From Rhodocyclaceae bacterium (GTDB lineage Bacteria > Pseudomonadota > Gammaproteobacteria > Burkholderiales > Rhodocyclaceae), in contig JAGRFY010000052.1 in assembly GCA_020445765.1 (NCBI GenBank), forward strand, positions 1 through 48,374: a stretch of 48,374 nt of DNA, given 5' to 3'. How positions within the stretch are numbered: the first letter of the stretch is position 1; each line of letters starts with the position of its first letter. A program made the position numbers and the translations under genes. Below the pieces are notes generated by a model. The model searched no databases, had not been told where the DNA came from, and saw only the letters and a program-made list of their open reading frames with translations. Below are positions 36,676 through 44,720 of this stretch, piece by piece.

Positions 36676-37462
36676 ATTCTGCGCCGCGCTGGCACCGGGC
36701 CGGATCGAGCTGACACGGCTCGCCTACGGCCTGCGCCGCCGGGTCGAGGCGTGGCGCCGAGCGGATCTCAGTCCCGCTGCCGGCGATGCCGGCGGCTGGC
36801 GCTTCGTGCTGGAGGCGCTGTCGTCGATGCTGCAGGGCGACCGGCCGGTGCGCGGGCGCCTGAAGGTCGTGCTGTCGAGCCACTGGGTGCGCTTCCAGGT
36901 GATCCCGTGGAATCCCGAGATCAATTCCCCGTCCGAGTTCGCCGGCTACGCCAGGGCGTGCTTCGAGCGGGTCTATGGTGAACTGGCCAGCGGCTGGGAG
37001 ATTCGCTTCGACGAGGCGCCATCCGGCCGCGGCCGGATGGCCTGCGCGATCGACCGCGAACTGCTCGACGGCATCACCCGCGTCACCCGTGAATCCGGCT
37101 GTCGCCTGGCCGGCGTCCAGCCCTATCTGATGCACGCGTTCAATCCGTTGGCGATGCCACTGGGGCGGCGCAACTTCCTGTTCGTCCTGGCCGAGCCCGG
37201 CCGCGTCACGCTCGCCGCAGGGAATCGCGGCGGCTGGGCGTCGGTGCGCAATTGCTCCGTCGATGTCGACGAAGCCGGCCTGCGGGCCCTGGTCGAACGC
37301 GAACTGAACCTGCTCGGCGGCAGTGAGCAGCCGGAAGTGATCATCCATGCACCCCGCATCGCGGCGGAACAGCTCGAAGGGATCGAGGCACTGGGATGGA
37401 AACTGATCCCGGCCGGCGGTACCTCGGACTACGCGATGGCCTGGGGAACGGGGGCACCATGA
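36653..37462 (+). CDS. PilM/GspL-like actin-fold assembly protein
   Basis: The 269-residue protein begins MSLLFRSEFCAALAPGRIELTRL (GTG start at 36653, overlapping the end of gspE by 23 bases). The pattern of an RI-L entry, a KVVLSSHWVRFQVIPW strand and a later GRVTLAAGNRGGWASVRNC strand is that of PilM and the cytoplasmic part of GspL, which bind the ATPase and the next protein. It is shorter than PilM (about 350), and ATP-binding motifs are not obvious, so nucleotide binding is doubtful. Position directly between gspE and a PilN-like gene supports the assignment. The upstream part of the frame is a shadow of gspE. The stop overlaps the next ATG as ATGA. Confidence 0.7.
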
Positions 37463-38016
37463 AGATCCTGGAGCTCGACTTCCATCGGCCACAGCGCAGT
37501 TCGCTCGTCGGCGTTGCCCTTTTGGTGGTGGGATTTGCGGCCTGTGGTCTGGTGCTTGCCGATCTGGTCGAGGTGAATCAGCAGATCGACCGCGAGCGTG
37601 TGGTTCTGGCGCGCATCGAGTCACTGCGCCCGACTGCCGAACAGGCCGGGCGGCGCGCCGCCGACGACCGCAAGAAGGCTGCGCGTGTCGAGCGCGACAG
37701 GCTCGAGGGCGCGCAGGCGGTCGCCGACCGCCTGGCGATTCCCTGGGGTGAGCTGCTCGCCGAGATCGAGGCGGCGGACGGCAACGACGTCGCGATCACC
37801 GTGCTGTCGCCCGACCCCAACAAGAAAGTGGTGCGCATCGAAGGCCAGGCGCGCGATCTTCGCGCCATGCTGAGCTACAACGCACGGCTCGCGGCCTCAC
37901 CGATGCTGGTGGACGTGGCCCTGATCAACCACGAAGTGGTGCTCGAGGACCCGAACCAGCCGGTGCGATTCAGTCTGAGTGCAGTGTGGAGGCAGAACGA
38001 TGGCCGCAATCAATAG
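37459..38016 (+). CDS. PilN-like inner-membrane assembly protein
   Basis: The 185-residue protein has a short cytoplasmic N-terminus (MKILELDFHRPQRSS), one membrane span (about residues 14-36, VGVALLVVGFAACGLVLADLV), a long coiled-coil stretch (about 37-90, EVNQQIDRERVVLARIESLRP...) and a small periplasmic domain. This is the PilN / GspL periplasmic layout: its N-terminus binds PilM. ATG 37459 overlaps the previous stop as ATGA; an upstream in-frame ATG at 37396 lies inside the PilM-like gene and is less likely. The last 17 bases overlap the PilO-like gene. Confidence 0.78.
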   Translation: MKILELDFHRPQRSSLVGVALLVVGFAACGLVLADLVEVNQQIDRERVVLARIESLRPTAEQAGRRAADDRKKAARVERDRLEGAQAVADRLAIPWGELLAEIEAADGNDVAITVLSPDPNKKVVRIEGQARDLRAMLSYNARLAASPMLVDVALINHEVVLEDPNQPVRFSLSAVWRQNDGRNQ

Positions 38017-38545
38017 ACTGAGACTGGTCGAGCACTGCCAACATGCCGGTTCGGCCGGGGCGATCGGCGCAGGCTTGCTGGCCTGCGCCCTGGTTGCCGG
38101 CGTCGGCTCGCTGCTGCCGGCCAAGCGCGAACTGGAGCAGGCCCGGCTCGCGCTGGTCGAGGCGCAGCAGCAGGCGCGGGCGCCGAAGCCGCAGAAGCCT
38201 ATGCAGACAGTCGAGGAACAGCTGGCGAGCTTCTACCAGCATTTTCCCGACCGGGCACAGGCGCCCCATCTGCTCGAGCAGGTGTATGCCGCGGCCGGCG
38301 ACTTCGGCCTGGAGGTACAGCGTGGCGACTATGCCGTGGCCGATGATCGCCGCGCGGGCCTGGTCAGCTACCAGGTGCTGGTGCCGCTCAGCGGGCAGTA
38401 CACCCAGATCCGCGGATTCGTCGATCAGGTGCTGCGATCGGTGCCGACGCTGGCCGTCGACGAACTCGGATTCGCCCGCCAACGCATCAGCCAGAGCCGG
38501 CTCGATGCCCAGGTAAGACTCAACCTGTACATGGCGAGGATGTAG
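38000..38545 (+). CDS. PilO/GspM-like inner-membrane assembly protein
   Basis: The 181-residue protein has an N-terminal membrane span (about residues 22-43), a coiled-coil stretch (PAKRELEQARLALVEAQQQAR) and a C-terminal ferredoxin-like fold with LVSYQVLVPLSGQYTQIRGFVDQVLRSVPTLAVDEL, the pattern seen in PilO. PilO and PilN form a heterodimer that joins the ATPase/PilM side to the secretin. GGAGG (37988-37992) precedes ATG 38000. The gene overlaps the PilN-like gene by 17 bases and ends 1 base before the next start. Confidence 0.78.
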   Translation: MAAINRLRLVEHCQHAGSAGAIGAGLLACALVAGVGSLLPAKRELEQARLALVEAQQQARAPKPQKPMQTVEEQLASFYQHFPDRAQAPHLLEQVYAAAGDFGLEVQRGDYAVADDRRAGLVSYQVLVPLSGQYTQIRGFVDQVLRSVPTLAVDELGFARQRISQSRLDAQVRLNLYMARM

Positions 38546-38546
38546 C

Positions 38547-39065
38547 GTGGCCATTGATCGCAGGCGATTCTGGCTGCTGTTTCTCGGGGCCTCGGCTTTG
38601 TTTGCGCTGGGTTCCGAGTTCCTGCCCGCCGACGATCAGGAAACCGACGCCTGGATGCCCGTGCATGCCGCGCCCCACCGCCCGGCGGTGGGCGAGAGCG
38701 CCTTCGTCGACGACACGCCGACGCCGGTGATCGAGTTTCCCGCGTCCAGGCGGGTGCCTGCCGGCGGTGCGATGTTCCGCGGCAAGAGTTTTGCCGCCCC
38801 GCCGCCGCCGCCGCCGCCGCCTCCGCCGCCGGCACCGCCGCCGCCGCCGCGGGTGCCGCAGGTGCCGTTCAAGTACGTCGGCAAGCTGCTCGAGGGCGGC
38901 GTGCTGACGGCCTACGTGTCGCTCGGCGATCGTCTGATCGCCGTCCATCCGGGCGACGTCATCGACCAGCAATATCGCATCGACAGTGTCGAGGCGAGCG
39001 AGATCCGATTGACCTATCTGCCACTGGACGTCCGCCAGTCGATCGCCGCCGGAGCCGCACTATGA
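38547..39065 (+). CDS. GspC/PilP-like linker protein with polyproline segment
   Basis: The 172-residue protein has one N-terminal membrane span (about residues 7-25), a periplasmic stretch with a polyproline run (11 Pro, Ala, 5 Pro at about 85-101), and a compact C-terminal domain with FKYVGKLLEGGVLTAYVSLGDRLIAVHPGDVIDQQYRIDSVEASEIRLTYLPL, similar in pattern to the homology region of GspC and to PilP, which bind the secretin N0 domain. Start is GTG at 38547, 1 base after the PilO-like stop. Its stop overlaps the secretin ATG (ATGA). Its place directly before the secretin gene is the normal PilP and GspC position. Confidence 0.72.
   Translation: MAIDRRRFWLLFLGASALFALGSEFLPADDQETDAWMPVHAAPHRPAVGESAFVDDTPTPVIEFPASRRVPAGGAMFRGKSFAAPPPPPPPPPPPAPPPPPRVPQVPFKYVGKLLEGGVLTAYVSLGDRLIAVHPGDVIDQQYRIDSVEASEIRLTYLPLDVRQSIAAGAAL
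38798..38850 (+). repeat. CCG/GCC trinucleotide tract coding for polyproline
   Basis: A run of CCG codons, broken only by one CCT and one GCA codon, encodes the polyproline linker of the GspC/PilP-like protein. Slippage here would add or remove proline codons in frame and so change the linker length without breaking the gene. There is no sign of a frameshift in this copy. Confidence 0.85.
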
Positions 39066-41467
39066 CGCCGATGTCCTCGCTTATCCGCCTGGCGGGGCGG
39101 TTCGCGTCGCTGCTGGTGGTGGCCATGTTGATCGGCGCCTGTGCCAGCGCCAGCCGCCAGATGGGTGACGAAGGGCTGGTGCTGATCGATGACGGTCGGG
39201 TCGAGGAAGGATTGGCGCTGCTGCAGCAGGCCGCGGCGGAGCATCCAGGCGAATTGTCCTACCGTGTCGCGCTGATCCGGGCGCGACAGTTGGCGGTCGA
39301 TCGCTTCCTCGCCGATGCGCGTGATGCCGAGATGGCGGGCGACGGCGATCGAGCGCGCGAAGCGTACCGTCGGGCGCAGGCGATCGATCCGGAGCATCCG
39401 CGGGTGCGTGAAAGCCTGCGCGCGGCCGCCAACCGGGACGTGCTGTCGGGCATCGATGCCCAGGCGCGCGAGGCGATGGGCCGCGGTGACGTCGACGCCG
39501 CCGAACGCCTCAATGCCAATGTGCTGGCCCTCGATCCGAGCCACGACGGCGCCCGCGCGCTGAAGGCCGAAATCGACCGGGTGCGACTGCATCAGGCCGC
39601 GTCGCTGCCGCAGATGCGGTCGAAGCTGCACCAGCCGGTATCGCTGGAATTCCGCGACGCGCCGCTGAAGATGGTGCTCGACGTGCTGTCGCGCGCCAGC
39701 AGCATCAATTTCCTGCTCGACAAGGACGTTCGCAGCAGCACCAGCGTGACGATCTTCGTGCGCGACGTGCCGATCGAGGACGCGATCGAGCTGCTGCTGG
39801 TGCAAAGCCAGCTCGAGCGCCGGTTGATCAACGAGAACACGATCCTGATCTACCCCAACACCCCGCAGAAGGTGAAGGAATTCCAGGATCTGGTGATCAA
39901 GCCCTTCTACCTGACCAACGGCGACGTCAAGCAGACCCAGCAGATGCTGAAGACGATCCTCAAGGCCGACGATGTCTACATCGACGAGCGCCTGAACCTG
40001 CTGGTGATGCGCGACACGCCGGAAGCGATCCGGCTCGCGGAGAAGCTGATCGCGGCGCAGGACCTGGCGGAGCCGGAGGTCGTGCTCGACGTCGAGGTGC
40101 TCGAGGTGACCCGCAGCAAGCTGACCGAACTGGGCCTCAAGTTCCCGTCGCAACTGGTCGGCCCCGGCGGCACCCTGGAGAACGCGCAGATCCTCAACGG
40201 CGGCACCATCGGCCTGAACAGTGGCCTGGTGCTCAACCTGAAGAAGGAAGACGGCGACACCAACATCCTGGCCAGCCCGCGGATTCGGGTGCGCAGCCGC
40301 GAGCAGGCGAAGGTTCATATCGGTGACCGGGTGCCGGTAGTGACGGCGATCGTGACCCCGTCGACCGGCACGCCGGTGACCACCGACCAGATCCAGTATC
40401 TGGACGTCGGTCTTAAGCTGGAGGTCGAACCGACCGTGCATCTCGACGACGACGTCGCGATCCGCGTCGGGCTCGAGGTCAGCACCTTCAGTCGCCTGCC
40501 GCCGACACCCAACGGCACGACGCCGATCCAGGTCAGCACGCGAAACGCGCACACCATGCTGCGCTTGCACGACGGCGAGACGCAGGTCCTGATGGGGCTG
40601 CTGCGCGACGACGACACCCGCACCGCGACCAAGGTGCCCCTGCTCGGCGACCTGCCGGGCATCGGCCGGCTGTTCTCGAGCGAACTCGCCGACGCCAAGA
40701 AGACCGAAGTGGTGTTGTTGATCACGCCCCACGTCGTTCGCAACGTGCGCCGGCCCGACATGAGCCTGGCCGGCATCTGGTCGGGCACCGACAGCGTGCT
40801 GCGCGTGGCGCAGCCGCTGGCGCGCGGGCGGGCCAGCGGTGCCCCGCTGCTGGCGGACGCGGGTGCGGCGATGGCGGTCCCGCAGGTCGATGCTTCGATG
40901 CCGGCGGCGATGTCCGATGCCGGCGCCACGGCGGCGGCCGCCATCGCGACACCGGCGGCCTCTGCGGCGCCGATGGCGCCGGCGCTGGTGAAGACCGATG
41001 CCACGGCGCCGGCAGGCGGCGGGCGGGCACGGGGTGGCGCCAGCGGCAAACCGGTGCGCTACAGCTGGCGCGGACCCCGGCAGGTGAGGGTCGGCGAGCC
41101 CTTCGACCTGTCGCTGATGTCCGATAGCGACGCGCCGCTGACCGCCACTTCGCTGCAGATGCGGATCGACCCGGCCGAATTCGAGGTGCTCGAGATCACC
41201 GAGGGCGGCGCGCTGCGCGACGGCGACGGCGGCACCGCCTTCCGCCAGCGTGTCTATCCGGCTGGCGGGCGCATCGCGATGGGCGTGATGCGCGACGACG
41301 GACGCGCAGTCGGCGGCACCGGCGAACTGGTGACCCTGCGCCTCAAGGCGCGCAAGGCGGTCGGCGAAGCCCTGGTGCATTTGTCCAGCGTTGCGCCAGT
41401 CGGTGCCGGGCAGCAAAGCCTGCCGGTGCGGGCGAGTGGGCCGTTCAGTGTCGAGGTGGTGCCATGA
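39062..41467 (+). CDS. gspD: Lipoprotein secretin GspD/PilQ-type with TPR region and C-terminal cohesin-like domain
   Basis: The 801-residue outer-membrane channel protein has a lipoprotein signal (VVAMLIGAC, Cys27), a TPR-like helical region (about 35-175), an STN/N0 domain (about 195-275), an N1 domain (about 280-335), the secretin domain (about 345-565, ending KTEVVLLITPHVVR), a long Ala/Pro-rich linker (about 600-660) and a C-terminal domain (about 664-800) with the pattern of a type I cohesin (QVRVGEPFDLSLMSDSD...RIDPAEFEVLEITEGG). Self-lipidation would let it reach the outer membrane without a separate pilotin. Classical GspD lacks the TPR and cohesin parts. It follows the GspC/PilP-like gene by ATGA and leads into the first pseudopilin by ATGA. 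Confidence 0.92.
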   Translation: MTPMSSLIRLAGRFASLLVVAMLIGACASASRQMGDEGLVLIDDGRVEEGLALLQQAAAEHPGELSYRVALIRARQLAVDRFLADARDAEMAGDGDRAREAYRRAQAIDPEHPRVRESLRAAANRDVLSGIDAQAREAMGRGDVDAAERLNANVLALDPSHDGARALKAEIDRVRLHQAASLPQMRSKLHQPVSLEFRDAPLKMVLDVLSRASSINFLLDKDVRSSTSVTIFVRDVPIEDAIELLLVQSQLERRLINENTILIYPNTPQKVKEFQDLVIKPFYLTNGDVKQTQQMLKTILKADDVYIDERLNLLVMRDTPEAIRLAEKLIAAQDLAEPEVVLDVEVLEVTRSKLTELGLKFPSQLVGPGGTLENAQILNGGTIGLNSGLVLNLKKEDGDTNILASPRIRVRSREQAKVHIGDRVPVVTAIVTPSTGTPVTTDQIQYLDVGLKLEVEPTVHLDDDVAIRVGLEVSTFSRLPPTPNGTTPIQVSTRNAHTMLRLHDGETQVLMGLLRDDDTRTATKVPLLGDLPGIGRLFSSELADAKKTEVVLLITPHVVRNVRRPDMSLAGIWSGTDSVLRVAQPLARGRASGAPLLADAGAAMAVPQVDASMPAAMSDAGATAAAAIATPAASAAPMAPALVKTDATAPAGGGRARGGASGKPVRYSWRGPRQVRVGEPFDLSLMSDSDAPLTATSLQMRIDPAEFEVLEITEGGALRDGDGGTAFRQRVYPAGGRIAMGVMRDDGRAVGGTGELVTLRLKARKAVGEALVHLSSVAPVGAGQQSLPVRASGPFSVEVVP

Positions 41468-41943
41468 AGGCGAGTCTTGCCGACGGCTTCACGCTGATCG
41501 AACTGGTGGTGACGCTGGCCATCGTCGGCGTGCTGGCGTCCGTGGCACTGCCGATGGCCGAACTGGCGGTCCAGCGAAGCAACGAACAGGAGCTGCGCCA
41601 CGCGCTGCGCCAGATCAGATCCGCCCTCGATGCCTACAAGCAGGCGGTGGATCTGGGCCGGGTCGCCAGGCCGGCCGATGCCTCGGGATATCCGCCCCGG
41701 CTCGAAGCACTGGTGGACGGAGCCGTCGACCTGCACAGCAGCCGCGGCGATCGCATCTACTTCCTTCGCCGCCTGCCGCGCGATCCGATGCACCCCGACA
41801 AGGCTCTGCCGGCAGCGCAGACCTGGGGCAAGCGCAGTTACGCCAGCAGCCACGACGATCCGCGCGAGGGCAGCGACGTCTTCGACGTCTTTTCGCGCTC
41901 CGAGCGACGCGCGATCGACGGCAGCCACTACCGGGAATGGTGA
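41464..41943 (+). CDS. Pseudopilin 1 (GspG-like)
   Basis: The 159-residue protein begins MKASLADGFTLIELVVTLAIVGVLASVALP: a type IV prepilin leader cleaved after Gly8, then Phe1 and Glu5 and a 20-residue hydrophobic helix. The soluble part, with DAYKQAVDLG, PRLEALVDG, RIYFLRRLPRDPMHPD and WGKRSYAS, resembles the GspG globular domain although the final Ca-binding loop is altered (SRSERRAIDGSHYREW). The ATG overlaps the secretin stop (ATGA), and its TGA shares one base with the next ATG. A prepilin peptidase must process it; none is in the window. Confidence 0.88.
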   Translation: MKASLADGFTLIELVVTLAIVGVLASVALPMAELAVQRSNEQELRHALRQIRSALDAYKQAVDLGRVARPADASGYPPRLEALVDGAVDLHSSRGDRIYFLRRLPRDPMHPDKALPAAQTWGKRSYASSHDDPREGSDVFDVFSRSERRAIDGSHYREW

Positions 41944-42317
41944 TGATGCGTCATCGGGGATTCACGCTGATCGAGATGTTGGTGGTGATGGTGGTGATCG
42001 CACTGTTGCTGACGATCGCGACGCCGCGCTACCTCGACAGCGTGGACCGCGCCCGCGAGAACGTGCTGCGCGAGAACCTGCTGCTGATGCGCGACGCGCT
42101 GGACAAGCATTTTGCCGATCGTGGTCGTTATCCGGATGCGCTCGAACAGTTGGTCGAGCGTCGTTACCTGCGGGCGGTGCCGGTGGATCCGCTGACCGAG
42201 AGCAGCGAAACCTGGTTGCCGGTGGCGCCCGATCGGCCGGATCTCGGCGCGGTATACGACGTTCGCAGTGGCGCCGAAGGCAGCACCCAGGGCGGGGTCG
42301 CCTACGGTGAGCTGTGA
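41943..42317 (+). CDS. Pseudopilin 2 (short, GspG-like)
   Basis: The 124-residue protein begins MMRHRGFTLIEMLVVMVVIALLLTIATPRYL, a prepilin leader cleaved after Gly6 with Phe1 and Glu5 present. The helix is followed by DKHFADRGRYPDALEQLVERRYLRAVPVDPLTESSETW, the GRYP...LV...YLR--P-DP pattern of small major-type pseudopilins. The two ATG codons at 41943 and 41946 are both possible; the first gives TGATG overlap with pseudopilin 1. A 125-residue size is typical of short pseudopilins, and the last residues are GGVAYGEL. It overlaps or abuts the next pseudopilin gene. Confidence 0.87.
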   Translation: MMRHRGFTLIEMLVVMVVIALLLTIATPRYLDSVDRARENVLRENLLLMRDALDKHFADRGRYPDALEQLVERRYLRAVPVDPLTESSETWLPVAPDRPDLGAVYDVRSGAEGSTQGGVAYGEL

Positions 42318-42319
42318 CC

Positions 42320-42937
42320 ATGCCGGCGATCAAGATATCCACACCGACGTCGTTGCCGCGGCGACGCCGATCGACCGGCTTCACCTACGTCGCGCTGCTG
42401 CTCGGTGTGGCCCTGCTCGGCACCTCGCTGGCCTGGATGGGGCAGTCGTGGCAGCTCGCCAGCCAGCGCGAAGCCGAGCGCCAGCTGTTGTTCGCCGGAC
42501 ACCAGATCCGCCAGGCGCTGTTGTCGTACCAGCGCAGCGGACCGGGCTTTGGCCAGTTGCCGACGAGCCTCGAAGAGCTGTTGCACGACAGCCGCGGCGT
42601 GACCGCGCGGAGCCACCTGCGGCGGATCTATGCCGACCCGGTCGGCGACGGCCAGCCGTGGGCGCTGATCACCGATGAGGACGGTCATGTGCTCGGCGTG
42701 CACAGCCGGTCGCAGCGACCACCGCTCAAGCGCGCCGGCTTCGGGCACGACGAGGAGGCCTTCGAGGCGGCCCGCAGCTATGCCGACTGGCGCTTCGCGG
42801 TGCGTCGTGCTGCGGCGCAGGAAAGCGAGGGTGGTGCCCATGCGAAGCGGGACGAGCGCCATCTGTACCGGCCAGGCGCCCATTTGGACACACCGACGGT
42901 CGATCCGGCCGACGGTCCGCATATCAGGAGGCCGTGA
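42320..42937 (+). CDS. Pseudopilin 3 lacking Glu5, possible tip subunit
   Basis: The 205-residue protein has a long basic leader (MPAIKISTPTSLPRRRRSTG) and a hydrophobic helix that begins FTYVALLLGVALLGTSLAWM, so position 5 after the cleavage site is Ala, not Glu. Loss of Glu5 is typical of GspK, which caps the pseudopilus tip, but this protein is shorter than GspK (about 300). The globular part has GQLPTSLEELLHDSRG, RIYADPVGDGQPWALI and a Arg/Ala-rich tail. ATG 42320 is preferred because GGTGAG (42306-42311) lies at the right distance; GTG 42314 would form GTGA with the previous stop. It ends the gspE-to-pseudopilin run; 229 bases of non-coding sequence follow. Confidence 0.82.
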   Translation: MPAIKISTPTSLPRRRRSTGFTYVALLLGVALLGTSLAWMGQSWQLASQREAERQLLFAGHQIRQALLSYQRSGPGFGQLPTSLEELLHDSRGVTARSHLRRIYADPVGDGQPWALITDEDGHVLGVHSRSQRPPLKRAGFGHDEEAFEAARSYADWRFAVRRAAAQESEGGAHAKRDERHLYRPGAHLDTPTVDPADGPHIRRP

Positions 42938-43166
42938 TATGTCAATGTCCATGGGCCATTCGAGCAGTCACAAGAATTTTTGCTTCCACATGGCATATCG
43001 GCTCCCGGGGGGCTGGCCAGGGGCCGGATTTTCGCAACAAAATGTGAGCGGGATCAACGTTTTTGGTCCAGAATCGGAGCAAAGTAGGTGGTGCACCTGC
43101 AGCGAAACGACCACCTGAAAACGATCGTGGCGCAGGCCACGGCACCCCAGCGGAGGGCACTGAAGG

Positions 43167-44720
43167 ATGGAGTTGTCGATATTGAACGGCTGGCTCAAGG
43201 GCGGACGTTCGAACGCGGATGCAGGGCCGGCGCCGCAGACTGGCGCGGCCGACATGCTGCCGGGTGCCGCCGACGCGGTGTCGTGCCAGACCGACCAGTT
43301 CCCCGACCGGTTCCGGCTGCTGAAATGGTTTGCCGCCGCCAGTTTCGTGGCGGTGATGATGGTGAGTGCGGCCTTCGCGGCGTTGCTGTCCCACTTCGTC
43401 GGCGAAGCCATCCTGCGTCACGACGCCACGCTCACCAGCGAATTCATCGGCAACCTTGCAGATACCGAAGTGCTGCACGGCGGCATGATCGGCCAACTGA
43501 CCCTCGGACAGATCCTCGACCCGCATTTCGATGCTGACCGCTTCGAGGTGTCCGCCGAGCGTGCTGCGGCGGCCCGTGCGGAGTTCCTGTCGCACGTCGC
43601 GATGCTGCCCGACGTGGTGCTGGTCAAGGTCTATTCGCGGGCCCGCGAACTGGTGTGGTCCACGGCAGTGGGCGATCTCGGGCAGCCCGAGAATTCCAAC
43701 CAGGAACTGGAGCGTGCGTTCCGCCAAAAGAAGCTCACGGTCAATCACAGCTTCGCCCCGTTCGGTGAAGAAGTGCGGCGCATGGACCACGGCTATAGCG
43801 GTGACGACAGCAGCTACTTCGTCGAGGAATACATTCCGCTGTTCGACATGAGCGGTGAAGTGGCGTCGGTGGTGGAGGTCTACAAGCAACCCAAGTCGCT
43901 GCGTCAGACCTTGTTCACCGGCAAGGTCCTGGTATGGACGCTGGCCTTGTTCAGCGGCGTCGTGTTGTTTGCGGCACTGGTCTGGATCGCGCGCCGCGGT
44001 GAGCGACTGATCGACCAGCAGCAGTCCCGGCTGATCGATGCCGAGAACCTGATGGTGATCGGCGAGATGTCGGCGGCGGTCGCCCATGGCATCCGCAATC
44101 CGCTGGCGGCGATACGCTCCAGTGCCGAACTGGCGATGGACAGCGACGGCGCCGGCCTGAAGCGCAATCTCGAATCGATCATCCGCCAGTCCGACCGGCT
44201 CGGGCGCTGGCTCAAGGAGCTGTTGATCTACGCCGGGCCGATCAACTCCCATTCCGACGAGGCAGTCGACGTCGGGGCGGTCGTGCACGAATGCCTGGCC
44301 GGCATGCGCACGCAGATGGAAAAGCAGCGGGTCGACGTGGTACTGACCCAACGCGGTGAGGCCGTGCCGGTGATCTCCGGCAGCCGCGCAGTGGTCTCGC
44401 AGCTGGCCCATACGGTGCTGTCGAACGCCCTCGAGGCGATGCCCCGCGGCGGCATGCTGCGGGTGACGATCGACGGTCAGTCCGGCCGCCGCCCGTTGCG
44501 TCTGGTGGTCGAGGACAGCGGCCCGGGGATGACGCCCGAGCAGATGTCGCAGATCTTCAAGCCCTTCTTCACCACCAAGAGCACCGGCCTCGGCATCGGG
44601 CTGCCGCTGGCGCGGCGGATCATCGACCGGCTGGGCGGCGACATCTCGTTCAAGAGCCGCCTGGGCGCCGGGACGCGTGTGGAAATCACCTTTGGCAACG
44701 TGGAGGCCGGCAGTGAGTAG
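43167..44720 (+). CDS. Sensor histidine kinase of the secretion locus
   Basis: The 517-residue inner-membrane kinase has a span at about residues 50-75, a periplasmic sensor region (about 76-245), a second span (about 253-275), a dimerisation/phosphoacceptor helix with AAVAHGIRNPLAAIRSSAEL (His307) and an ATPase domain with LSNALEAMP (N box), DSGPGM (G1), FKPFFTTKSTGLGIGLPLARRII (F and G2 boxes). The His is followed by Gly instead of the Glu of the HExxNP form. The sensor region has no family I recognise. It overlaps the regulator gene by 8 bases, so the pair is a two-component system, and its sensor domain probably sees a signal in the periplasm. Confidence 0.92.
   Translation: MELSILNGWLKGGRSNADAGPAPQTGAADMLPGAADAVSCQTDQFPDRFRLLKWFAAASFVAVMMVSAAFAALLSHFVGEAILRHDATLTSEFIGNLADTEVLHGGMIGQLTLGQILDPHFDADRFEVSAERAAAARAEFLSHVAMLPDVVLVKVYSRARELVWSTAVGDLGQPENSNQELERAFRQKKLTVNHSFAPFGEEVRRMDHGYSGDDSSYFVEEYIPLFDMSGEVASVVEVYKQPKSLRQTLFTGKVLVWTLALFSGVVLFAALVWIARRGERLIDQQQSRLIDAENLMVIGEMSAAVAHGIRNPLAAIRSSAELAMDSDGAGLKRNLESIIRQSDRLGRWLKELLIYAGPINSHSDEAVDVGAVVHECLAGMRTQMEKQRVDVVLTQRGEAVPVISGSRAVVSQLAHTVLSNALEAMPRGGMLRVTIDGQSGRRPLRLVVEDSGPGMTPEQMSQIFKPFFTTKSTGLGIGLPLARRIIDRLGGDISFKSRLGAGTRVEITFGNVEAGSE

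Noticed and set aside
38798-38850. Short tandem repeat as a CRISPR-like array
   Set aside because: It is a plain trinucleotide codon run without spacers and lies inside a gene.
39014-41416. Minus-strand open frame of 800 codons opposite the secretin gene
   Set aside because: Composition is that of a shadow frame (rich in Arg, His, Gln, Val) and the secretin on the plus strand has full domain structure.
43021-43036. Possible -24/-12 promoter in front of the histidine kinase gene (GGGCCGGATTTTCGCA)
   Set aside because: The GG-GC spacing is right, but only about eight of twelve fixed positions match and no TTCCCCAC element lies upstream. The 229-base gap at 42938-43166 holds nothing else I can support.
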